Program-made: the position numbers and the translations under genes
Shown here: one piece after another, positions 56,073-64,000 of the stretch
Position numbering within the stretch: position 1 is the stretch's first letter
Layout: the number at the start of each line of letters is the position of its first letter
Origin: Neoconidiobolus thromboides FSU 785
Lineage: Eukaryota > Entomophthoromycota > Entomophthoromycetes > Entomophthorales > Neoconidiobolaceae
Assembly (NCBI GenBank): GCA_025603075.1
Contig: MU626261.1
Coordinates: forward strand, 1 to 64,000
DNA: 64,000 nt
Reading direction: 5' to 3'
Notes under the pieces: generated by a model
What the model saw: the letters and a program-made list of their open reading frames with translations, nothing else
Databases searched by the model: none
What the model was told of the DNA's origin: nothing

Positions 56073-56793
56073 AGGCAAAGATAAAGATCATTCTTCAATA
56101 ATTGAAAGATAGATCGATAGATCGAAAATTCCAATCCAATTGAACTTTTTTAAGATGTTTGGTACTCAAAGGGTTAAGATAATCTTACTAGTATCTTTTT
56201 AATATATTATGTATTTTAAAAAATGTATTATAGTAGAAAAAATCTGTGTAAAATAACATACTTTATATTTTAATACTAAAAATTGCTTTAAAAGCACTTG
56301 TTTTCAAACTTCTAAATCCATTAAAGGCAATTGATTAAAGTGATATTGTAGTTATCCCAATAGCTATAAAGGATGGACTTATAATTTTCATGTAAGTACT
56401 CCTATTTAAATAGCTTGAGCATTTTGTTAGTTTTAAATATAATAAGCACTTTAGAATATAACAAACCATCTAAGTGGAAAAAACTCGTGGAAAATATGAT
56501 ACAAGACATGAAAAAAGATCTATAACAGTGTCTGATTCGAGTTCCTTCTGATGTCCTTATATTTCTTTTGAGTCTTTAATATCTAAAATATGAGATATTA
56601 ATACTTCATACAAAACACCTGCTCTATATAAATAATATATATAGTATAACATTGTGGGTTGTATTTGGACTATTTGTAAAGTGATGTAATACATAATTTG
56701 TTTTATTAACAAAAGTACTTTATTTTATATTTTAAAAAACGAAAAAATAGCCATATAAATACAACAAAAGATGAGAAGAATAGAGATCTACAA

Positions 56794-57601
56794 TTATGTA
56801 AAGAATGTTGAATCATAATATAAGATATTTCCATTGGAGTTGTGATAGTTGTAATAAGAACTAGGGTGCGAATAACCCCCATTATATAATGAATTGTAGT
56901 ACTCAATTGGGTAGTAGAAAGGGTTATAATATTCATAGTAAGGCTGTATATCGGAGAATTCATCTTCCTTATTAGAGGAATCTATATAGTAAAACGGTGG
57001 AGAGGCAATGTTTTGAGCATTATACTCGTCTTGATAGTAAGAACTTAAATCATGACTTTTCAAGCAAGCTTCAAAAGGTATTTCTTCAATCTCCAAACTT
57101 GGTTCTAGTTCCTCACTTTTAGCTGAAATTTTAGATGTAATAGATTGGGTCGTTAATTGCGCTTTTATTAAATTAGAGTGTTTCACTTTTTGCCTTTTTA
57201 CTTTGAAAAGCAAATCAGGTTGGTCTTTTATAAAATATTCATGAGAAAATTGAGCATAAGAGAGCTTTTTACACTCTTTCCTCCGTCCATCGCTGATGCG
57301 ATAAAAGTTGTAAAGCTATAATCTAATTAGTAAAAATAATGTAGTAGAGATAATCTTTTACGTTAAGCTGACGAAAAAATGAGCCCAAATTTCGACTTTT
57401 AAAATGAAAACTAAGAATTTCTTTAAATTCACTGACGTTGAGGATCATAAAGCTTCTTCCCGTAGGGCCCCAGGATAACAATGAAGAGTATTTTTCATCA
57501 GAAAGCATTCTATATAACTGATTAATACCTATGATATAATATAGTTAAGTAATTTACTCATATAGCTTTAATACAAAGAGTGCGATCTTTGGACTTTTCA
57601 T
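56794..57601 (-). CDS. Heat-shock-factor-type DNA-binding protein
   Basis: Three exons (57601-57558, 57509-57362, 57315-56794) join in frame to 237 residues. An HSF-type winged-helix domain fills residues ~1-95: KSPKIALFVLKLYEMLSDEK, LLSWGPTGRSFMILNVSEFK (SW...G.SF.I.....F), LSFHFKSRNLGSFFRQLNLY (recognition helix, SFxRQLN), NFYRI, and FSHEYFIKDQPDLLFKVKRQ. The domain starts at the very N-terminus. There is no evident heptad trimerisation domain, unlike Hsf1 or Skn7. The tail has an acidic section (EELEPSLEIEEIPFEACL) and a Tyr/Asn-rich end with 17 Tyr in the last 68 residues. It is probably a nuclear transcription factor. Target and heat response are unknown. An extra MITE-free ~3.8 kb upstream to the next gene gives room for a promoter. 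Confidence 0.88.
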
Positions 57602-58336
57602 ATTTGTGATATTAACAAAAAGTTAACTAATTTTTTGATCTTTAAATTTTTTGTTTAATACCTTTATATATGTACTTATGATTTCCTTAAACGAAAGTAA
57701 ATTGCTATACGTTTTGACAAAATATTGGTAATTTCAGGGATAAAACCAATGAACAAAGAATGAAAAATTCTGATTTATGTACCAGTTTTCAATGTACTCA
57801 TAGTATATTTAATAATAATAATAATAATAGCATGAAGACCTAATATAGTTTAAAAATAGAAAATTGATAAATAGAACATTACAAACGGTACTCCCTTATT
57901 TCTTAAATCATATGAATACTTTAACTAGTGTCATTAGCTTTACTAATATGGTTTATATGAATGAGCGATAATGGACTAGATACTAGTTCTAGAATATTTA
58001 TATAGTTATTTTAAAAACTCATCCTTATATTTCTAAAATATAAATACCTAGTTATTTCGACTAATAAAACCTATAATTTTTTCATTGAAGGTCTATTATA
58101 GAACAAAAGAAATATGAGAGTAAACACCTTAATACATATAATTGATCTGAAATTTGGTTATTAAAACTTTTTAAACAAAATTTTATTTATTGATAATAAT
58201 ATTAACTTGAAATATTATATATTTGTATTTAAAGGGTATGAAGTTTTTGAAAATATGTTAAATATAAGGATTATAATTCATTATGGATAACATGTAACCT
58301 AATGATGAAATAAGGCATACTTTCATAATGTTTTAT

Positions 58337-58430
58337 GAAAGCAATAATAAGGGATTTACCCTTTTGAAAGCAATAATAAGGAATATACCCTTTTTGAAAG
58401 CAATAATAAGGAATATACCCTTTTTGAAAG
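58337..58430. repeat. 30-bp tandem repeat, three units
   Basis: Three successive units of 29, 30 and 30 bp, each starting GAAAGCAATAATAAGG and ending CCCTTTT(T), followed by the first five bases of a fourth unit. Units 2 and 3 are identical, so expansion is recent. Confidence 0.93.
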
Positions 58431-59104
58431 TGACATAGTTTATTTATTATATCTATTAATTTATAAGGTATATTTGTTTATAAATAGGAATTTTAATTAA
58501 AGTTGTGGAAAAGTAAATACATACCGCTGCTTAGTACTTAACTTGGAAAACTAAGGATAGATAACATCAAACCAAACTTTTTAAACTTTTGTAAAATAAA
58601 TATCAGCTAACATGATATAACAAAAGACATATAACCAAAATTATTTAGACTATTCAAACTATTTATAAATGAGTGTTATAAATCGAAGTCAACCTATGTA
58701 TAAAATTAATGTTTATCATATTTTGGCGCAAATAGCTATAATAGTTTAATATTGATCAATCTAAGAGTGATAGGAATTATAGTTCGCAATTTTAAATTTA
58801 ATAAAGTGATTTAACATTTGAGTTTTTTAGAAACTATCAAACGCCATATTTGTATTAAATTAATATAGATTTTTAAAGCGGAATAGGGTACACTTCATGA
58901 TTAATACAAATAAAGTTTACTTTTTAAAATCGTAAACGTGATATTCAAAGAAACCTGATTGTTATTTTTGAAATGAGTCAGTTTTCATGAAATACTGGTT
59001 AGGGTTTTAAATTCAATTTATTTAATAGGAATGAAATAATGTAACATTATATTATTTAAATGGTTCCTAACCTCCTATTTATTAATAATGATAATAGTTG
59101 TTTA

Positions 59105-59207
59105 TATATGGTGGTATTTTTTGGCTTCATTTTTTCCATTTTTAAGCACTATTTAAGTGAAAAAATTGTTAGTAAAATTCTTAAACAAAAAAGTACATCT
59201 CCATATA
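59105..59207 (-). mobile_element. MITE copy 16
   Basis: Inverted full-length copy running from TATATGGTGGTATTTTTTGGC to AAGTACATCTCCATATA. The left part is slightly shortened. Confidence 0.87.
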
Positions 59208-60214
59208 CTTTATAAGGTATATTGATGGAAGGTAAGCTACTATCATGCTGGAGTGTTTTAATTAAATTATCCTAGCTTATTCAATTTAGGCAAAGGTTTA
59301 ATTGTTGTGCTTAAATTGGTATTTCTAATTTGATTAACTATACTTTAAACCTTAAAGCTTATCCCTAAAAATGGTAACTATTGGAACTGATTATTACTAT
59401 TTCCATTTAGGTTGTTTTGACCAATCACATTTTCTAATTTAGTCCATTCCTATTCTAGAATAGAATTCAAAAACTTAAATTGTAAAATCTTAGTGGTCTA
59501 AAAGGTGGTAATTAAATGAAAGGATGCTGACTTTTAAATGTAGGTTTTTTGTATTAAATTGTATTTGACTTAATATTCTGTAAGTCTTAAAATAACTCAA
59601 ACTAAACCTTTGCTATTTTATTAATAGTGTTTTATATAATTTTTTGAATATAATGTAATAACAAGGCTGAAGAATTTTGCTGCTTTATAAAGCTAAACAC
59701 TTCAAATTGTACATTCGGATTAATTTATTTTTAAAAGGTAGTTATAAGTACCTAAAAATATTGTAGTGACTTTGCTTTTGTTCTCCAGCCAATGATTTTT
59801 GATGATATTGTGTTAAGATGCAATAAACTTAGTTTTATGAGGAACAGGACAAACAATAACTAAAATTTAAAGAGGAAGAATAATTGGAAATTTTGAATGT
59901 ACCATTGTAAATATTAATAAATTCATTTTCTTCCAAGTCTTTACCCTCGTTTTTTAAACTCATTTGTATAATTCACGATTGGTAGTAAAACTTATTTTGA
60001 AATAAGAAAACAACAACTTTAAGCTCATATTAAGGGTTCTTTGAGCAAATTCTTTTATAAAAGCTCAAAGCAAAATTTCATCACTACAATGATACTAATA
60101 AAAAAAAAAAGGTTAAATAGTCTTATTTTTGTTTAGAGATTTAATTATAATTTCGAAATTTCAACCTTAAAAAGCGGACAGAGTGAGATAGAAAAGATAT
60201 TCCCATTAACTAAC

Positions 60215-60316
60215 ATTAGGAGATATATTTTTTGAGAATTTTACTAACAATCTTTCGACCCAAATAGCGCTTAAAAAATGGAAAAAATAATGGAACTAAA
60301 AAAAACACTCCCATTA
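60215..60316 (+). mobile_element. MITE copy 17
   Basis: A copy with an internal deletion near the left end (GTGTTTAA lost), running from ATTAGGAGATATA to AACACTCCCATTA. Core AGCGCT and TGGAAAA are intact. Confidence 0.87.
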
Positions 60317-60355
60317 TATGAAAGTTATTTTCAAACAAAGATTTTTTAGATCTAC

Positions 60356-60461
60356 ATATGGGGATGTTTTTTTGATTTTATTATTTTTCCATTTTTTTAA
60401 ACACTATTTAAGTGAAAAAATTGTTAGTGAAATTCTTAAACAGAAAAAAACATCCCCATAT
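60356..60461 (-). mobile_element. MITE copy 18
   Basis: Inverted copy 40 bp after copy 17, running from ATATGGGGATGTTTTTTTG to AAACATCCCCATAT. Its terminal repeats are nearly symmetric. Confidence 0.9.
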
Positions 60462-60493
60462 GAAAATGCATTTTTTATTTTTTTGTTTTTTGT

Positions 60494-60560
60494 TTTCATC
60501 ACTTTTTCCATTTTCAAGGGCTATTTAAGTGGAAAGATTGCTAGTAAAATTCTTAAACAT
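60494..60560 (-). mobile_element. MITE copy 19 (fragment)
   Basis: Internal fragment in the same orientation, from CATCACTTTTTCCATTTT to GTAAAATTCTTAAACA. It sits directly behind copy 18 and lacks both terminal repeats. Confidence 0.82.
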
Positions 60561-60741
60561 CTTCTTATCTTTTATTACAATCTTCTGAACATGTTATATG
60601 TCTGTGTTTATAGCTATTTGTTTTTGTTTTTGATAAAAAATTAAGAAAATGGATTTTGGGATTACTGATACTATTGTATCTTTAATAATTATTAGTGCAA
60701 TTTTTTTAACTGATGGTTTTAAAATCCAATTAAACTATTAA

Positions 60742-60844
60742 CTGAGGATGTTTTTTTTGATTTCATCACTTTTTCCATTTTTCAAGCATTGTTTGAGTGA
60801 AAAGATTATTAGTTAAATTCTTAAATACAAAAATACATCCCCAA
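60742..60844 (-). mobile_element. MITE copy 20
   Basis: Inverted copy running from TGAGGATGTTTTTTTTGAT to ACAAAAATACATCCCCAA. Core changed to AAGCATTG. Confidence 0.87.
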
Positions 60845-61023
60845 CTGTTTATATTTGATTTAATGTTCAATATCAATATGTTTTACATGAAAATTTAAAT
60901 TTCAAATATTATAATGAATATTATACTATAATAAACTTTATTTAACAAAATTTAGAACTTGTATTAAATAAAAAGACTAACTTGTTTTTGTAACTTTTGG
61001 TTATTTTTAACTATTATTAAAAA

Positions 61024-61128
61024 TAAGGGGATATATTTTTGTATTTAAGAATTTAACTAACAAATTTTCTGCTCAAATAGTGCTTAAAAGATGGGAAAAG
61101 TAATGAAGCCAAAAAAAACACTCCCATA
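61024..61128 (+). mobile_element. MITE copy 21
   Basis: Full-length copy running from TAAGGGGATATAT to AACACTCCCATAA. It is the last of a cluster of five copies in 0.9 kb. Confidence 0.88.
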
Positions 61129-61457
61129 ACTTATTTTAAAATATAAAAATTTGTGAAGACTAAATTTTAACATGCTATTTAAAGTACCTTTGCTTCTTAT
61201 TGTACAGTATACAATATGAACTGTAAAGAGTATAGTTTAAACAATCGAGGTGTTTTATTTTTTTTAGGCATCAAGAAATAATATCAGGTATAAGTTTACA
61301 GTGAATGCATTGCTTATTTAAAATTAATTTTAGAAATATTAATAAAGCGGAAAAACTATACAGTATAAATCTATAAAGTGCATATTTTACTTTTGATTAG
61401 AATAAAGTTCAAGATATTGGAATAAAAGACTTAAGTAAATAATTATTAGATGTCAAA

Positions 61458-63961
61458 TTAAAGGTCCCTGGTTGCTGTATATGGATTAGAGCTTGGAGGC
61501 TGTGGTGGATAAGTAGAGTTTTGGGGAGGACGATCATTATAGAATGTTTCTTTATTCTTTACATATTGATTGATAAGAGGAGCTGCAGTCGGTATGATCC
61601 TAGTATACCTACTTTGTATTGGTGCCATGGTATAGTTACCATTGTAACCACTTGATTGATGCGGGGTATATGTATTGTGATTACTATATTTCATATAATT
61701 GGGCCTTGGTTGTAATTGGTACTGAATGTTGGGAGTATAATAAGTACTAAAACCATTATTGGGTACGTTATAGGTGTTTGGGGTGTTTTGTGGGTAGAGC
61801 TGCCGTGTGGCTGTTTGTAGTGTACTCGCATTTTGGTTTACACTTGTTTGGAGACCCTGTTCAACAGTGCTGAACGAATCCCCTGGGACATTAACGTAAG
61901 AATTTGAAAAAAGCTCTGGCGTTGTTGCCCTCCTAGGAATTTTAGAAGGTGTATCATTTTTTAAAATATTAGATGTACCAACTTCCTGAGCTACATTTTC
62001 CTCGTGTGCGTTTACCTTACTCGGGGTATTACTTTGACCACCGTTAACTGAAGGAGGGTCATGGCCTGTTTCATCATCACTTAAGGTAAGATCAATTATT
62101 GTGTCGGCTGGATTATTTTCAGGAGCCGGGAATTCTCCAGGTAGAACCAGGCTATTAGTTTGGTTGTTTTCAATATCACGTCCACTACATGAAGGGTCAG
62201 ATGACGATAACAAGTCTACTTCTTCAATGTAAGCTTTTTTTTCAACAGTAATCTCTTCTAGTAGGGCCTTTGAAGATGTCCTTTTTTCTTCCGATTTCTT
62301 ATCTGTTTTTAAAGACCAAGCACCGCTAGGCTCCAAGAAAACGCTTTCAGCATCTTCCGGAGTGTTTTGCAATATCTCCATGAAAAAATTGTCTCTAATG
62401 AAATCTTCCCAGGGATTTATATATTTTTGGCAAACTGGACATTCCCATGTTTCCATCTGTTCATTCATTTCTAGGAAGTTATAGGCATCAAAGCACTGGG
62501 CATGCACACAATTTTTGGAACGGAATGGTTCTTTGATTCTATTAAACAAAAGCTTTTATCTATTAAATTGATTTCTAAGTTATTTGGTATTCTTAATTAC
62601 CGGACATCTAAGTGAGAGTTCGACCGTTACTTCAATGTCATCTTCTTTTTTATTAAACACTTTAGCAATTAGTAATAGCTATATAAATTTTATTATCACC
62701 TTACATTGTTGGAAAACCTTTTCTTTACTCATTGATTTTTTTTCTACTATGTTTTTGATAATTGAATCGATGTTAATATTTTTTACCAAAAACGGTACCA
62801 TTACCAAAGACTACTATTGTTAGACTATTTTCTATAATATTAAATGGAAAAACCTCAGACAAATTCATGTAAATTAACTCAACATGGTTTCCGAATCCAG
62901 ATACCAATTTAAGGTATGGATTTAAATCTGGAGCCCGTACAGAATCTGCTTTGTTTTTTTTACCTCTAATATTCTATAAAGGTCAAAGTAATTATGAGAC
63001 TTGTTAATTAAATATTACTGAAGCAATCTTGGTTCCATTTACATAAAGCTCAGATACATGAGGATACTTTAGGCTGACTTTTGTACAATTGGATGTTTGT
63101 GTCATAGGGGAGAAATCAGAAACTTGAGCACATAAAAGCTTTATCCCAGGTTTGTAATTATCTCCAGGAGTTCTATAATCGGAATAAACAATATATTTCT
63201 TGAACTTATAGATACTTACGATAAAAATTTGATTATCTCATCATTAAGCTTGATTTGAAAAACGACAGAATGTCTATCACTATTACCTTTAAAAGTAAAT
63301 CCATTAGTACTTGAATCTCATTTTTAGCTAATTACTTACTAGGACAAAATGTATGAGGATCAATTGGATTTATTAAAGAATAAAATACAGTATTTTTAAA
63401 TGAATTAAGCTGCGAAGGGCTTAGTCTAAAAACTAAAAGAAAATTAGCTATTAACAATATACTCAGCTATATCTTACCATTAATTGGGCTTGGTTTAGAT
63501 GTAATTTTCATCGAAGGGTTTAAATAGCTTTGATATTGTGGTCTTATGGGTTGTTGAGCTCCATTGTTTACGCTTGGTAGAGTATTGTGTTGGTAATTGA
63601 TAGGAGGATTCCTATTTTAAAATAATTATTAAATACTAAAAAACAATTCTAAACTTACACATTAGGACCTTGATCTTTAATTATTTTCCTTAATTCCATA
63701 ACACTGGCGTGAGGTTCGGTCTCTACGAAGCTTCTATAGTACTCAAGAATCCTTTCTACAAGCTCTTTTTTTAATCCCGTTGAAAGAAAACTTGTACTAT
63801 AATTCGAATTTATTTCCCTTATCACATTTTTTAAATTAACAACTAAGTACACCGGTATAGTTCTTTCCATTTCCTATATCAAAGATGAATATTGACTCTT
63901 GTTTTTAGACTATATTTACTTTTATCAGCTGTATTTTCTGGAATTTGGTTAATCTAGTCAT
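61458..63961 (-). CDS. SIZ1: SIZ/PIAS-type SUMO E3 ligase
   Basis: A multi-exon minus-strand gene. SIZ/PIAS proteins bring SUMO-loaded Ubc9 to nuclear targets. I propose the start at 63961 (MTRLTKFQKIQLIK), spliced to 63873 (EMERTIPVYLVVNLK); the ATG at 63870 is the alternative. A SAP DNA-binding motif (VVNLKNVIREIN..STGLKKELVERI) occupies residues ~20-55. A PINIT region follows (63400-62700: SDRHSVVFQIKLNDE, YKPGIKLLCAQVSDFSPMTQ, VSELYVNGTKIAS). The SP-RING reads LSLRCPRIKEPFRSKNCVHA, QCFDAYNFLEMN and WECPVCQKYI, with CxH and CxxC zinc ligands present once a 65-nt intron is removed. An acidic SUMO-interacting-type motif TIIDLTLSDDE lies in the tail. The C-terminus is Pro/Asn/Tyr/Gln-rich. 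Domain order matches yeast Siz1/Siz2. Middle exon borders are approximate. Confidence 0.92.
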
Positions 63962-64000
63962 CTCGTTCCTTTTTCAATTGAATTTTATAACAAAACAATT

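Larger units (their letters stand above)
53619..56793. other. Long intergenic region with two MITEs
   Basis: About 3.2 kb without a recognisable gene. It contains MITE copies 14 and 15, a short inverted repeat at 56035-56072, and a possible heavily deleted MITE at ~54007-54064. Otherwise it is AT-rich spacer. Confidence 0.4.
57602..61457. other. Long intergenic region rich in repeats
   Basis: About 3.9 kb between the HSF-like gene and the SUMO ligase end. It contains a 30-bp tandem repeat (58337-58430), six MITE copies and a small AAT run near 57812-57829. I could not recognise any gene. Confidence 0.45.

Overview
The window is nuclear DNA from an AT-rich eukaryote, most likely an early-diverging filamentous fungus. 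Genes have short introns (about 45-110 nt) with GTAAG/GTAAA donors, CTAAT/TTAAC-like branch sites and TAG/AAG acceptors. The gene set is fungal in character: GPI13, SEC65/SRP19, BET5, HUT1, ERF4-type Golgin-7, SNZ/PDX1, a Kre9-like GPI-anchored wall protein and a secreted trypsin. A secreted trypsin in an AT-rich genome would fit an entomophthoroid (Conidiobolus-like) fungus, but that placement is inference.

Layout. 1-0.7 kb: 5' part of an enoyl-CoA isomerase gene (minus). 1.06-1.9 kb: decayed alpha/beta hydrolase copy 1. 2.9-4.2 kb: decayed geranylgeranyl diphosphate synthase. 5.4-6.9 kb: five copies of a ~105-bp MITE. 7.2-10.4 kb: intact HMG-CoA reductase (minus). 12.5-15.9 kb: GPI13 (plus). 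15.9-16.6 kb: four-exon nucleoside diphosphate kinase with a predicted signal peptide (minus). 17.3-18.5 kb: five-exon pyridoxal phosphate synthase (plus). 19.9-20.8 kb: hydrolase copy 2, with a MITE inserted in it. 21.7-30.6 kb is a gene-dense block: PCNA, mitochondrial ribosomal protein mS29, a gamma-tubulin complex component, CTF8, BET5 and SEC65, with gaps as small as about 80 bp. 32.4-40.2 kb: PDI with KDEL, HUT1, SMC6. 42.5-44.7 kb: secreted trypsin and a Kre9-like GPI protein, convergent. 45.2-45.9 kb: hydrolase copy 3. 47.5-48.2 kb: ERF4/Golgin-7. 48.9 kb: tRNA-Asn between two MITEs. 49.8-51.6 kb: a seven-exon gene joining an SPX domain to an AstE/AspA zinc deacylase. 52.5-53.6 kb: spermidine synthase. 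56.8-57.6 kb: small HSF-type factor. 61.5-64 kb: SIZ/PIAS SUMO ligase.

Two themes stand out. First, 21 copies of one non-autonomous foldback MITE lie only in intergenic or pseudogene DNA, and one insertion can be checked against an uninterrupted homologous copy. Second, several genome-maintenance genes share the window: PCNA keeping Lys164, CTF8 of the PCNA-loading Ctf18-RFC, SMC6, and a SIZ/PIAS ligase, the family that sumoylates PCNA-K164 in yeast. The most unusual single protein is the SPX-deacylase fusion.

Multi-exon models were assembled by eye from reading frame, splice consensus and family similarity. No alignment or database search was run.
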